From: Romeriopsis sp046049545
GTDB taxonomy: Bacteria > Cyanobacteriota > Cyanobacteriia > Leptolyngbyales > Leptolyngbyaceae
Length of the DNA stretch: 64,000 nucleotides
Direction: 5' to 3'
NCBI GenBank assembly: GCA_046049545.1
Contig: JBJORF010000009.1
Coordinates: 1-64,000 of the forward strand
Below are positions 25,603 through 35,265 of this stretch, one piece after another. The position numbers and the translations under genes were made by a program. Numbering within the stretch: the stretch's first letter is position 1; every line of letters begins with the position of its first letter. The notes below the pieces were generated by a model that made no database searches, was not told the origin of the DNA, and saw nothing but the letters and a program-made list of their open reading frames with translations.

Positions 25603-27585
25603 GTGAATTTATTCAAACGTTCGCGATCGCGGTTGCAACATCGCAAGATTGCTTTACCTTGGATGTTGATTGTCCCCTTTATCTTGCAAGTTGTCCCGGT
25701 GGTCAGCTATGTCGGCTATGTGACCTACCGCAACAGTCAGCAATCGGTCGAAGATCTCACCCAGCAACTGATGGACAAAACCAGCAGTCGGGTTGAGGAC
25801 AAGCTGACCCATTATTTCACCGCCCCCAAGCTCGCCAGTCAACAGCTAGCAGATGCCGTTGCACGGGGCGATCTGAAGCTGGATCTTGATCGAGTTGATC
25901 CGCTGCGCGATCGCTACCTCTGGCAGCAGATGCAGCTGTTTGAGCAGTTCACTTGGATTTCCCTGGGTTCGGAAGCGGGAGATGCCATGGGGGTGTGGCG
26001 GCCACAACCCCAAGCCCCGCTCCAAATCTCCATGTCGAATCGATCGACGCAATATTTCGGCCAGTACCACGCGACCAATGCCACAGGCGATCGCACCCAA
26101 CAGCTCAAAATCGAACAGCCCGCCTACGACCCCCGACCCCGACCCTGGTACAAGTCCGCGATCGGCAAGCGGGAAACCGTTTGGAACAAAGTCTATGCCG
26201 GGTTTACACCGGGGACAATCTTTGTGGCGGCGAGTCGAGCACTGTACGATCCCCAGGGCAAGTTTGTGGGCGTGAGCGGCATTGATCTGTCCTTGAATAG
26301 CCTCCAAACGTTCTTGCAAGAAAACCGCGTCAGTCAAGCAGGGGATGTTTTTTTGATCGATCGATCAGGGCAGTTAGTCGCCAGTTCGACCTCGGAGCTG
26401 CCCTTTCGCTGGCCCCAGGATCAGAAGCCACAGCAGCTCCGGGCGATCGACAGCCGTATCCCGATCATTCGTGACACCACCCAAAATCTTCAGCAGCAGT
26501 TTGGTGATTTGCAGAACTTGCAACGCCAAAAGCCGTTTCAATTGACGATCGATGGCGCGTCCCACTTTGTGCAAGTCGCGCCGTTTCGTCAGAGCGAAAC
26601 GCTCGATTGGCTCGTGGTGACGGTGATTCCCGAATCGGCGGTGATGGCCAAGATCAACAACAACAATCAAATCACCATTCTTGTTTGCATTGCTGCTTCG
26701 ATTAGCATTATCATTCTCAATGGCATCATTAATCGCTGGCTCACCCAGCCAATCACCCACCTCAGCCAAGCCAGCCAAGCGATCGCCCACGGCAATTTTA
26801 ATTATCCGATTCGGCCACCCCGAATTCAGGAGTTGTTCACACTGGTACATTCGTTCCAGAAAATGAGTCAGGAGATTCAACAGTCGCGCGCCCAATTGGA
26901 AGACTATTCCCGATCGTTGGAGGATAAGGTGCGCGATCGTACGGAAGCGTTGGAGTCGGAGGTAGCGCGGCGGGCCATGGCCGAATCAGCACTGACCCAG
27001 GCGAACGAAGAATTACGGCGACTGGCATTCATCGATGGCTTGACCCAGATTGCCAATCGGCGCTGCTTCGACGAACAGCTTCAGTCCTGCTGGCAACGGC
27101 TCAAACGGGAACAACAGCCACTGTCACTCATCCTCTGTGATGTCGATTATTTCAAGCGCTACAACGACCGCTACGGACATCAAGCCGGAGATGACTGTCT
27201 GGTGCAAGTGGCCCAAGCGATCGCGGTGGTGGTCAAGCGCCCCGCCGATTTGGCCGCGCGTTATGGGGGTGAGGAATTTGCGATTCTGCTGCCGAATACC
27301 CCCATGAATGGGGCAATGGAAGTGGCGCGGCAAATTCGCGATCAGGTGCAAGCCCAAAAGTTAATCCATGAGGCTTCTGAGGTCAGTCCCTATGTCAGTC
27401 TCAGTCTCGGGATTGCGACGATGATGCCGCAGGAGGGCTTCGTGCCAGGGGAATTGCTCGCTACCGCTGACCAGGCCCTCTACAAAGCCAAGGATCAAGG
27501 CCGGAATCAATTTGCTACGGCGCTGTTTGACGATTCAGAGGCAACCTCCACATCGGAATTGGCATCGAACGGCAACCACATCTGA
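25603..27585 (+). CDS. Membrane sensor diguanylate cyclase (Cache-HAMP-GGDEF)
   Basis: The 660-residue product has transmembrane helix 1 at about 20-42 and a large periplasmic dCache-like sensor with PAYDPRPRPWYKSA and GVSGIDLSLNSLQTFL. Helix 2 lies at about 356-378, then HAMP, a coiled coil, and a C-terminal GGDEF domain. The active loop is YGGEEFAIL, with an RPAD I-site five residues before it. It would convert an external small-molecule signal to c-di-GMP. The start is GTG. Its 3' end overlaps the convergent GNAT gene by 79 bases. Confidence 0.92.
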   Translation: MNLFKRSRSRLQHRKIALPWMLIVPFILQVVPVVSYVGYVTYRNSQQSVEDLTQQLMDKTSSRVEDKLTHYFTAPKLASQQLADAVARGDLKLDLDRVDPLRDRYLWQQMQLFEQFTWISLGSEAGDAMGVWRPQPQAPLQISMSNRSTQYFGQYHATNATGDRTQQLKIEQPAYDPRPRPWYKSAIGKRETVWNKVYAGFTPGTIFVAASRALYDPQGKFVGVSGIDLSLNSLQTFLQENRVSQAGDVFLIDRSGQLVASSTSELPFRWPQDQKPQQLRAIDSRIPIIRDTTQNLQQQFGDLQNLQRQKPFQLTIDGASHFVQVAPFRQSETLDWLVVTVIPESAVMAKINNNNQITILVCIAASISIIILNGIINRWLTQPITHLSQASQAIAHGNFNYPIRPPRIQELFTLVHSFQKMSQEIQQSRAQLEDYSRSLEDKVRDRTEALESEVARRAMAESALTQANEELRRLAFIDGLTQIANRRCFDEQLQSCWQRLKREQQPLSLILCDVDYFKRYNDRYGHQAGDDCLVQVAQAIAVVVKRPADLAARYGGEEFAILLPNTPMNGAMEVARQIRDQVQAQKLIHEASEVSPYVSLSLGIATMMPQEGFVPGELLATADQALYKAKDQGRNQFATALFDDSEATSTSELASNGNHI

Positions 27586-28079
27586 GCTTGATCGAAATAG
27601 TCTCCCGCCACACAAACCGCGCGGGGCAGCACACCGATCGACTGAAAGCCCAGACTTTGATACAACGCTGGAGCCGCGCCACCATTCAGATTGACCGTCA
27701 ACTGCAATTGCACAATGCCCGGTAACGCCCGCGCCGCTGCAATCAGCGCCGTCATGATTTGTTTCGCAATGCCTTGGCCTTGGTGCTCGATCGGCACATA
27801 GACAAATAACACATCGGCGCAGTGCGCTTGTTTCATCCCGCCGCGTCGTACGATCATCCCCGTTCCCACCAGCCGATCGCTCGGGTCGAACGCCCCCAAT
27901 AGCACGGCATTATTGGGATTTAAGCGACGCAGACTCCTGGCTGTCTGCCAATTGCTGCGATTGGCCACTTGGGCAAGATCACTATCAAAGGCCGTCGGAT
28001 GTTCACGGAGGCCCCGCTTCACCAGGGCATTGTAGGCCGCTGCTTGGGGCGGCGCGATCGGGGCAATACGCACGCTCAC
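27507..28079 (-). CDS. GNAT family N-acetyltransferase
   Basis: The 190-residue product has the acetyl-CoA loop VPIEHQGQGIAKQIMTALI and NGGAAPALYQSLGFQSIGV, the usual motif A and B. Its acceptor is unknown. The GTG start follows the glmU stop codon with no gap (TAA then GTG), suggesting translational coupling. The 3' end overlaps the convergent cyclase gene by 79 bases, adding a Ser/Asn-rich tail. Confidence 0.82.
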   Translation of the reverse strand: MSVRIAPIAPPQAAAYNALVKRGLREHPTAFDSDLAQVANRSNWQTARSLRRLNPNNAVLLGAFDPSDRLVGTGMIVRRGGMKQAHCADVLFVYVPIEHQGQGIAKQIMTALIAAARALPGIVQLQLTVNLNGGAAPALYQSLGFQSIGVLPRAVCVAGDYFDQAQMWLPFDANSDVEVASESSNSAVAN

Positions 28080-29435
28080 TTAACGCATCCACTTCGGTCG
28101 CCAACCGGGCTTCACGACCTGCGGTGCGCGGGCAATCGCCAAGCAATCATCAGGCAAATTTTCCACGATCGTGGAACCAGCAGCGGTGGTCACGTCGGAG
28201 CCGATCGTGATCGGTGCGACCAGGGCACTGTTGGAGCCGATCCGAGTGCGATCGCCGATCACGGTTTGATGCTTATTTTTGCCATCGTAATTGACTGTAA
28301 TCGTCCCTGCCCCAATATTCGCCTGGGAACCGATCGTCGCATCGCCCAGATAGGACAAGTGCGAGGCGTTCGTCTTTGCGCCGAGGGTGGTGTTTTTCAG
28401 TTCCACAAAGTTCCCAATGCGGCAGCCTTCACCGACATTCGCATCGCCGCGCAGATGGGCGTAGGGGCCAACGCGCGTATCCCGCTGCACGACGCTATCG
28501 CAAATCACCGAAAACGCCGCCGTCACGTTCTCACCGATCGTGCTGTTTTCAATTAAACTACTTGGCCCAATCCGACTCCCCGCACCAATTTTAGTTTTGC
28601 CACGCAGGTGGGTTTGCGGCTCGATGGTTACGTCAGCCACTAATTCGACGGTATCTTCGATCGTCACACTGCTGGGATCAATGATGTTCACCCCGCGCCG
28701 CAGCCAGTCGTCTTTGATCCGCTTTTGCAGAATCCCATAGGCTTCGGCCAGCTGCAACCGATCGTTGATCCCCAGGGTTTCCTGGAAGTCGCCGCAATCA
28801 TAGACCATCACGGGCTTCAGCATGTTCACCGCATCGGTCAGGTAATATTCCTGCTGATCATTGTCGTTCCGCAGTTGCGGCAAGACTGCGGCCAAATCCC
28901 GCCAGCGGAAGCAGTAGATCCCCGCATTCACCCGCGTATTCGCACGCTGTTCCGGCGTGCAGTCACGATGCTCAATAATTTCGGTCAATTCACCTGCGTC
29001 ATTGCAAAACACCCGGCCATAGCCCGTTGGATCAGGCAAGTGCGCGGTCAAAATCGTCGCCGCCGCGCCCCGATCGCGGTGCTGCTTGAGCATCGCCTGG
29101 AGGGTTTCCGGGCGCAGCAGCGGCGTATCGCCATTCAGCACCAAAAAGTCCCCATCAAAATCCGCCATCGCCGGTAGCACCTGCTGTACCGCATGCCCCG
29201 TTCCGAGTTGTTCAAGCTGTTCGACAAATTCGAGCTGCGGCACATGAACCAGGGCTGCGCGCACCAGCTCACGACGATACCCCACGATCGCCAACCGCTT
29301 CGTCGGCCCGAGCGTTTCCGCCACTTCCAGCACCCGCTCCACCAGTAGCTTCCCGCCTAACGGATGCAGCACCTTCGGCAAGTCCGACTTCATGCGTGTG
29401 CCCTTACCCGCTGCTAAAACCGCTACCGCTACCAT
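28080..29435 (-). CDS. glmU: Bifunctional GlmU (UDP-GlcNAc pyrophosphorylase / GlcN-1-P acetyltransferase)
   Basis: Makes UDP-N-acetylglucosamine for peptidoglycan and lipopolysaccharide in two steps: acetylation of glucosamine-1-phosphate, then uridylyl transfer. The 451-residue product has the nucleotidyltransferase signature LAAGKGTRM at 7-15, GTGHAV, and LNGDTPLL. A left-handed beta-helix of hexapeptide repeats follows from about 250, with NFVELKN, SHLSYLGDA and GAGTITVNYDG of the acetyltransferase site. It is upstream of and abutting a GNAT gene. Confidence 0.96.
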   Translation of the reverse strand: MVAVAVLAAGKGTRMKSDLPKVLHPLGGKLLVERVLEVAETLGPTKRLAIVGYRRELVRAALVHVPQLEFVEQLEQLGTGHAVQQVLPAMADFDGDFLVLNGDTPLLRPETLQAMLKQHRDRGAAATILTAHLPDPTGYGRVFCNDAGELTEIIEHRDCTPEQRANTRVNAGIYCFRWRDLAAVLPQLRNDNDQQEYYLTDAVNMLKPVMVYDCGDFQETLGINDRLQLAEAYGILQKRIKDDWLRRGVNIIDPSSVTIEDTVELVADVTIEPQTHLRGKTKIGAGSRIGPSSLIENSTIGENVTAAFSVICDSVVQRDTRVGPYAHLRGDANVGEGCRIGNFVELKNTTLGAKTNASHLSYLGDATIGSQANIGAGTITVNYDGKNKHQTVIGDRTRIGSNSALVAPITIGSDVTTAAGSTIVENLPDDCLAIARAPQVVKPGWRPKWMR

Positions 29436-29544
29436 GGCCTATGATCCCTTAAATCTCCATTAGGGAGTATACCTTGTCCACCGCCGCGAATCGAGCCGAG
29501 CAATGGCGGAAGAAAATCGCCGACCATTCCGCCAAAATGCGGGA

Positions 29545-30612
29545 TTAAGCCCCTAAAGTCGCCTCCTGGGGTTGTGGCTGATTAAACCGCGACGGTTGTT
29601 TCAAGTAGCGATCGAACCAGAGCGAACTCACGGGCTTGGTGCGACCTTCCTGGGTATCAATGTATGCCTTGAATTGATTAAACAAAACTGGATCGCGCCA
29701 GCCCCGATCGGTCTCTTCCTGCATGATCCCCAAGGCTTCCTGAGAGGTCATCGGGGTTTTGTAAGGCCGTTCACTGACCAGGGCATCGTAAATATCGATT
29801 AGCTGAAACACCTGGGCCAGATAGGGAATCGTGTCGCCCACGAGCTGATCCGGATAGCCCGAACCATCCCAGCGCTCATGGTGATGGCGAATAATCGGCA
29901 CCACGCCCTGCATCGTTCGCAGCGGTTTGCAGATACCTTCGCCAATCAACGTATGCTGCTTCATCTGCTCAAATTCCTCGGGCGTGAAGCGGCCCGGCTT
30001 CAGCAAAATCGCATCGGGAATGCCAACTTTGCCGATGTCATGGAGATAGCCGCCCCACATCAGATCCCGCACCTCCGATCGCGACAAGCCCAGATATTCA
30101 CCAAAGCTCTTGCCTCGCTGCACCAAGCGCTCACAGTGATCGCCCGTATTGGGATCGCGGCTCTCCACCGTGCGGGCGATCGAAAACAACACCTGCTCCG
30201 CATGGTCAAGATCTTGATTCAGCCGCTTTTGGCGCACCAATGATTTGACCCGCGCCGATAGCTCCACCCGATCACAGGGCTTGGTTAAAAAATCATCGCC
30301 CCCCGCTTCAATGCCCTGAATCCGGGCCGATCGCTCTTCAAGGGCCGTCATGAAAATCACAGGCAACAGGCGCGTATTTTCATCTTGCTTCAGCCGCCGA
30401 CAAACTTCATAGCCATCCATCACCGGCATCATCACATCGAGCAGCAGTAGATCCGGCTGATGCTGTTGCACCAGCGCGATCGCCCGATCACCATCCGCCG
30501 CTTCCAGCACCTCATAGCCTTCCTGTAGCAGCAGTTCTGCCGTCAGGGTTCGGCTCAGCGCCGTATCATCAACGATTAAAATTTTGGCGCGCTCTTGGTC
30601 TAAGGTACTCAC
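29545..30612 (-). CDS. Response regulator with HD-GYP c-di-GMP phosphodiesterase domain
   Basis: The 355-residue product has an N-terminal receiver (phospho-acceptor D59 in LLLDVMMPVMDGYEV) and a C-terminal HD-GYP domain with HDIGKVGIPDAILLKPG and HHHERWDGSGYP. The domain hydrolyses c-di-GMP under receiver control. No cognate kinase is adjacent. It opposes the two nearby cyclases. The start is GTG at 30612. A 14-bp tandem duplication lies directly upstream in the leader. Confidence 0.93.
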   Translation of the reverse strand: MSTLDQERAKILIVDDTALSRTLTAELLLQEGYEVLEAADGDRAIALVQQHQPDLLLLDVMMPVMDGYEVCRRLKQDENTRLLPVIFMTALEERSARIQGIEAGGDDFLTKPCDRVELSARVKSLVRQKRLNQDLDHAEQVLFSIARTVESRDPNTGDHCERLVQRGKSFGEYLGLSRSEVRDLMWGGYLHDIGKVGIPDAILLKPGRFTPEEFEQMKQHTLIGEGICKPLRTMQGVVPIIRHHHERWDGSGYPDQLVGDTIPYLAQVFQLIDIYDALVSERPYKTPMTSQEALGIMQEETDRGWRDPVLFNQFKAYIDTQEGRTKPVSSLWFDRYLKQPSRFNQPQPQEATLGA

Positions 30613-30613
30613 G

Positions 30614-30641
30614 GTAAGAAATGCTCAGTAAGAAATGCTCA
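30614..30641. repeat. 14-bp tandem duplication in the leader of the HD-GYP gene
   Basis: GTAAGAAATGCTCA occurs twice in a row, immediately upstream of the GTG start on the minus strand. A 10-bp duplication CTGAGTGGCA follows at 30691-30710. Confidence 0.85.
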
Positions 30642-30820
30642 CGCTGACAACAACCCCGCTGAAGCACCCAAAGCACGATCGTCTCCCGCGCTGAGTGGCA
30701 CTGAGTGGCACTGGGTTGAACAAACTACACTTATCCATACTGAAGCAGCAATATATTGTGAGCCAACAGGCGATCTACGGATCTCCCGTAAAAAAATATC
30801 CTGACTCCACCGTTTCATGG

Positions 30821-33490
30821 TTACTCCACTGTTTCATTAATTGGGAAGCGATCGATCAGCTGCATCGCCCGCACGGCATTATCCTTGAGTTCGCGGGATG
30901 CGTGGGGCACGTGGGGAATCTGCGAAAGAAAGTCCAAGGTCCGCCGCAAAATCCGCACCACATCCCCTTCATCCAGACTCGTGTTTTCACAGAGTTCCAG
31001 CCATTCGGTACCCAAGGCCCACTGCTCAACTAAACCGATCAGATCTAGTTCAAACCACACAGGCAGCAGAATCTGGCGGCGACGCTGCTGCTGGAACACC
31101 TGCCGCCGCAGACCCCGCAGGCTTTCGAGGGCTTCCAAGGTTTGCTCCGAAAGACCATAGCGCGTCCAGGTATCCGGGCGGGAGACCTCCACGACGAGGG
31201 CGGCACAGCAGGCCGCCAAATGATGCGGCCCCAGGTGATCAAATTCCCCGGACATCAGCGCCAAACCCAGCCATAGTTCGTTATCACCCCGAATCGCCGC
31301 CGTCGCTTCGCCGAGCTTCGTGGGTGTAAAGTCTTCCAGACAACCAAAATGTTCGAGGATTTCGATCAGGGCGAGGAATTCTTGCCAACGCTGCTGGGAC
31401 TGCTTCAGCAGCTTGCTTTGCCGATCACTGATTTCCTTTTCGAGGGTTTCTAAGCGGCGCTGCTGTTTCAGCACTTTGCCCCGATCGCCGTAGCTGTGCA
31501 TCGGATGGTTATCCGCTTGGGTTTGCACCGCGAACATCCGTTGCATCTGTGCATGGACTTCCGGGGCGAGTTCTTCCAGGGATGGCGCATCCGGAATTCC
31601 CTGGGCCACCGCCAGGGAGGACTCATCGCCTTTGCGGGACTGACCGGGTTTGGGCAAGAGATCCAGGGGCGGGACGATCGTCGCCGCGCCCGCCCGCGCG
31701 GGCAGTTCCCCCTGGATCGCCACGACATCCGCCGGAGCCGCCACATACCAGCGATTGTTCTGGCCCAGACAGACCAGCAAAGGCCGCCGCCCCGAACTGG
31801 GTGCAATCATGACTAGCACCGCAGGCAGCGGGTTCGCAGTCTTTGCCACGGTCGATCGGAGGGTCAGTAACGTACCCACTGTGGCAAACTCGAGGGCCGC
31901 ATAGGTCGTTTCCACCGCTATTTCCGCCGCCTGCTGCTGCAAAATTTTCAGCAGTCGCTTTTCTTCGCGCAGGCGTTCCTGGAGCTTTTCATACTGTTGC
32001 AGTTGCTTCAAATCGACATTGGCTAGGGACGATCGGAGTTGCTTGGCCTCGGCTTCGCAGCGATTGATTTCGGCCTTTTGGGGTTTCAAGTACAGCGTTG
32101 ACAGGTACTGCCCAAAGCTGCGCTCAATCAGTTCTCGGACTTCATCCAAACTGTGCATTTGCAGGAGATTCAGCACCATGCCGTAGGTCGGCGTGAACTG
32201 GCTAACCAAGGGATCCGGCTCCGAAACCGCCAGATTGGCGGCTTCCCTGGGCCCCTCAAAGGGGGTTTGCAATGCCACCACATAGCCCTGGGTGTCCATG
32301 CCCCGTCGCCCCGCCCGCCCCGCCATCTGGAGAAACTCCGACGCATTCAGTAAACGATGGCCCGTATCCGTTCGTTTCGAGAGCGCCGCGATCACCGTCG
32401 TTCGCGCGGGCATGTTGATCCCCGCCGCCAAGGTCTCCGTGGCAAACACAACCTTAACGAGTGCCTGCTGAAACAGCTCTTCAATAAATCCCTTCCAAGC
32501 GGGCAAAATTCCCGCATGGTGCGCCGCCAAACCGCGCCGGAGGGGTTCGACAAATTCCGCTCGCACCGCCTCCGGATGACGCTGAGTAAAATCGGCTAAG
32601 GCCCGATCGATCAATTCCCGCTCCGCCGCTGAAACCAAGGAAGTGGCCCCGAACTGCGTCAACGCCTGACTACAGCCGCGCCGACTGAAAATAAAGTAAA
32701 TTGCGGGTAGCATGTCCTTCTCCCGCAGTTTTGTTACAATCACCGGAATTGAAGGCGGTTCAGCCCGAGGCGCACCCCGCCGATTCGCTCCTGGTGGGCG
32801 CTGAGAACCGCCTTTGGGCTTTAAACGGGGGTTCATCCGCTCCCCGACATCATCCAGCAACGGAAAAATCCCTTTGGGATTACCAAAGTAGAAGTCCAGT
32901 GGCACCGGACGGTAGTTGGAATAAATCAGGTCCGTCGGCCCATGCACCGTATCAATCCAATCCGTCAGTTGTTCGCTATTCTGTACCGTGGCGGATAACG
33001 CTACTAGTTGAACTTCCGGCGGACAATAAATAATCGACTCCTCCCAAACCGTCCCCCGCTGCCGATCGTTCATGTAATGGCATTCGTCTAAGACCACGGC
33101 ATCTAAGTCAATCAATGAGGTTCCCACTTCACCGATCGGCGTACCATAGAGCATATTTCGAAAGATTTCCGTCGTCATCACAATGATCGGCGCATCTCGG
33201 TTGATCGAAATATCCCCAGTTAGGAGCCCCACTTGCTCATGGCCAAACTGCTGACGAAAGTCTCGGAGCTTCTGGTTGGATAAGGCTTTCAGGGGTGTTG
33301 TGTAAAAAACCCGCCGTCCCCGAGATAGGGCCCGATGAATAGCATATTCACCGACCAAAGTTTTTCCAGATCCAGTTGGAGCACAGACAACGACGGATTT
33401 TCCATCATTGAGAGCGGTCATTGCCTGTACCTGAAAGGGATCCAATACAAAGGGAAATACAGTAGTTGGGTCAAGCGAGAAGGCTGTCAC
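30821..33490 (-). CDS. Ski2/Mtr4-like DEVH-box RNA helicase
   Basis: The 889-residue superfamily 2 helicase has Walker A APTGSGKT (37-44), motif Ia TTPLKALSNQK, motif II DECH in VVLDECHYMND, motif III SAT in ALSATVQN, and motif VI QMAGRAGRRGMD. The C-terminal half, with a long coiled coil and a DSHCT-like end, resembles Ski2/Mtr4 and the plant plastid ISE2 helicase. It probably remodels structured RNA during rRNA or mRNA maturation. The start is a GTG. A 60-residue Pro/Arg-rich insertion lies around 220-250. Confidence 0.9.
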   Translation of the reverse strand: MTAFSLDPTTVFPFVLDPFQVQAMTALNDGKSVVVCAPTGSGKTLVGEYAIHRALSRGRRVFYTTPLKALSNQKLRDFRQQFGHEQVGLLTGDISINRDAPIIVMTTEIFRNMLYGTPIGEVGTSLIDLDAVVLDECHYMNDRQRGTVWEESIIYCPPEVQLVALSATVQNSEQLTDWIDTVHGPTDLIYSNYRPVPLDFYFGNPKGIFPLLDDVGERMNPRLKPKGGSQRPPGANRRGAPRAEPPSIPVIVTKLREKDMLPAIYFIFSRRGCSQALTQFGATSLVSAAERELIDRALADFTQRHPEAVRAEFVEPLRRGLAAHHAGILPAWKGFIEELFQQALVKVVFATETLAAGINMPARTTVIAALSKRTDTGHRLLNASEFLQMAGRAGRRGMDTQGYVVALQTPFEGPREAANLAVSEPDPLVSQFTPTYGMVLNLLQMHSLDEVRELIERSFGQYLSTLYLKPQKAEINRCEAEAKQLRSSLANVDLKQLQQYEKLQERLREEKRLLKILQQQAAEIAVETTYAALEFATVGTLLTLRSTVAKTANPLPAVLVMIAPSSGRRPLLVCLGQNNRWYVAAPADVVAIQGELPARAGAATIVPPLDLLPKPGQSRKGDESSLAVAQGIPDAPSLEELAPEVHAQMQRMFAVQTQADNHPMHSYGDRGKVLKQQRRLETLEKEISDRQSKLLKQSQQRWQEFLALIEILEHFGCLEDFTPTKLGEATAAIRGDNELWLGLALMSGEFDHLGPHHLAACCAALVVEVSRPDTWTRYGLSEQTLEALESLRGLRRQVFQQQRRRQILLPVWFELDLIGLVEQWALGTEWLELCENTSLDEGDVVRILRRTLDFLSQIPHVPHASRELKDNAVRAMQLIDRFPINETVE

Positions 33491-33863
33491 GCGAATTCAA
33501 AGGCCAAATAGAAGAATACTGTTGATCTTAGAGTGGATTGTTAGGAACGGGGCGAAAGAATTTGAGGAATTTTCTAATGGTTCGATACTCTTATCCCTTA
33601 TGGCATTTAGATGAGACTCAAACTGGCCCATGAATCTAAATAGAACATTAGCCCTAGTGAGCTAACATTTGACTGTTAAATCCAATAATCTGGATTCTTT
33701 ACTGGATCCGAGATAACTTGTTCTTTGTTAATTATGATCCGTCTGATTCCGAATAATTTGTCCTATACTCTAATTCCATTCTGGATCAGTCCGAGTGATT
33801 AATATCTTAGTAGTTGATGACTGATACCAGGATTTTTAGAAATGCTGTATCTGATGAAAATCC
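33491..33863. other. AT-rich upstream region of dnaA
   Basis: 373 bases between the divergent helicase and dnaA genes. It is clearly richer in A+T than its surroundings. I find no match to the cyanobacterial DnaA box TTTTCCACA. It holds the dnaA promoter, but the origin signals lie upstream of dnaN instead. Confidence 0.5.
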
Positions 33864-35219
33864 ATGTCAGAGCTGACGATTGACAATTTGTGGACTGGAG
33901 CGTTGGAGCAAATGAAGCTCCAGCTCAGTCGTCCTACTTTTGAGACATGGATTCAGAGTGCTGTACCAGAGCGATTTGAGAATGCTTGTCTGACACTACG
34001 TACGCCTAATCTTTTCTCAAAAAATTGGATTCAGAAATATTATGTTAATACAATTGTTTCAGCCTTGGAAACAGTAAGTGGTTATCCGATCGAATTAGAA
34101 CTGATTGTTGATCAAGGAGAAATCCCGGCACGCAAGGAAGTTGTCAAGATTCGACGCAAGGAATTGACTGCGCCTGTTTTAGTTGCGCCACCGGAACAAC
34201 GCGCCAAACTCAATCCGCGTTATGTGTTTTCTCGTTTAGTTGTTGGTCCGAACAACCGGATGGCCCATGCGGCTTCTCTCGCAGTTGCGGAGTCGCCGGG
34301 ACAGGAGTTTAATCCATTATTCCTTTGTGGTGGAGTGGGTCTGGGTAAAACGCATTTAATGCAGGCGATCGGTCATTATCGTTTGGAAATTGATCCAACG
34401 GCGCGGGTCTATTATGTTTCTACCGAACGGTTTACCAATGATCTGGTCACTGCGATTCAAAAAGATGATATGCAGAGCTTTCGTGATCTCTACCGATCGG
34501 CGGATGTGTTGCTCGTGGATGATATTCAGTTTATTGAAGGGAAGGAGTACACGCAGGAAGAGTTTTTCCATACATTTAATGCGTTGTATGAAGCTGGGAA
34601 ACAGGTGGTCTTGGTCAGCGATCGGCAGCCTCAGCAAATTCCGCGTTTGCAGGATCGCTTATGTTCGCGCTTTTCGATGGGATTGATTGCCGATATTCAG
34701 CCGCCGGATTTTGAGACAAGGATGGCGGTACTCCAAAAGAAGGCGGAATATGAAAGTATGTCCCTGCCGCGCGATGTTTTGGAATACATTGCGTCGAATT
34801 ATGTGAATAATATTCGCGAATTGGAAGGGGCATTGAATCGGGCCGTGGCCTATATTTCGATTTCGGGTCTGCCAATGACGATCGAGAATATTGCGCCGAT
34901 GCTGAATCCGACCATAGAATCGGTGGAAATTTCACCGCAGAGCATTATCGAAGTTGTGGCCAAGCACTTTAATGTGTCGCCTGACGATATGAAAGGCAGC
35001 TCGCGACGGCGCGAAATCAGTATGGCGCGGCAGATGGGCATGTATCTGATGCGCCAGCATACCGATTTGAGTTTGCCAAAGATTGGTGATGTATTTGGGG
35101 GGAAAGACCACACAACGGTGCTCTATAGCTGTGACAAGATTGAGCAGCAAAAGGCTAATAATCCTGATACGGCCCGAGTAATCCGCCAATTGGGCGATCA
35201 AATCACGGGCCGCCGCTAA
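33864..35219 (+). CDS. dnaA: Chromosomal replication initiator protein DnaA
   Basis: Binds DnaA boxes and opens the origin. The 451-residue product has the N-terminal oligomerisation domain (LWTGALEQMKLQLSRPTFETW) and AAA+ Walker A GGVGLGKTHL and Walker B VLLVDDIQF. The C-terminal helix-turn-helix has SLPKIGDVFGGKDHTTVLYSC, the DnaA signature for box recognition. Base use is more A+T-rich than in neighbouring genes. It is convergent with the CheA gene and about 8.5 kb from dnaN. Confidence 0.97.
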   Translation: MSELTIDNLWTGALEQMKLQLSRPTFETWIQSAVPERFENACLTLRTPNLFSKNWIQKYYVNTIVSALETVSGYPIELELIVDQGEIPARKEVVKIRRKELTAPVLVAPPEQRAKLNPRYVFSRLVVGPNNRMAHAASLAVAESPGQEFNPLFLCGGVGLGKTHLMQAIGHYRLEIDPTARVYYVSTERFTNDLVTAIQKDDMQSFRDLYRSADVLLVDDIQFIEGKEYTQEEFFHTFNALYEAGKQVVLVSDRQPQQIPRLQDRLCSRFSMGLIADIQPPDFETRMAVLQKKAEYESMSLPRDVLEYIASNYVNNIRELEGALNRAVAYISISGLPMTIENIAPMLNPTIESVEISPQSIIEVVAKHFNVSPDDMKGSSRRREISMARQMGMYLMRQHTDLSLPKIGDVFGGKDHTTVLYSCDKIEQQKANNPDTARVIRQLGDQITGRR

Positions 35220-35233
35220 GGCCGAACTGCCCC

Positions 35234-35256
35234 CCGGCCCCAATGCTGGGGGAGTC
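35234..35256. terminator. GC-rich hairpin between dnaA and the CheA gene
   Basis: CCCCA (35238-35242) pairs with TGGGG (35247-35251), flanked by more C and G residues that allow alternative pairings. It sits in the 46-base gap between convergent stops and may serve both genes, though no clear T-run is present. Confidence 0.4.
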
Positions 35257-35265
35257 AGACAAGAC

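Noticed and set aside
33491..33863. Origin of replication upstream of dnaA
   Set aside because: The region is AT-rich but has no TTTTCCACA-type boxes; the dnaN upstream gap has several.
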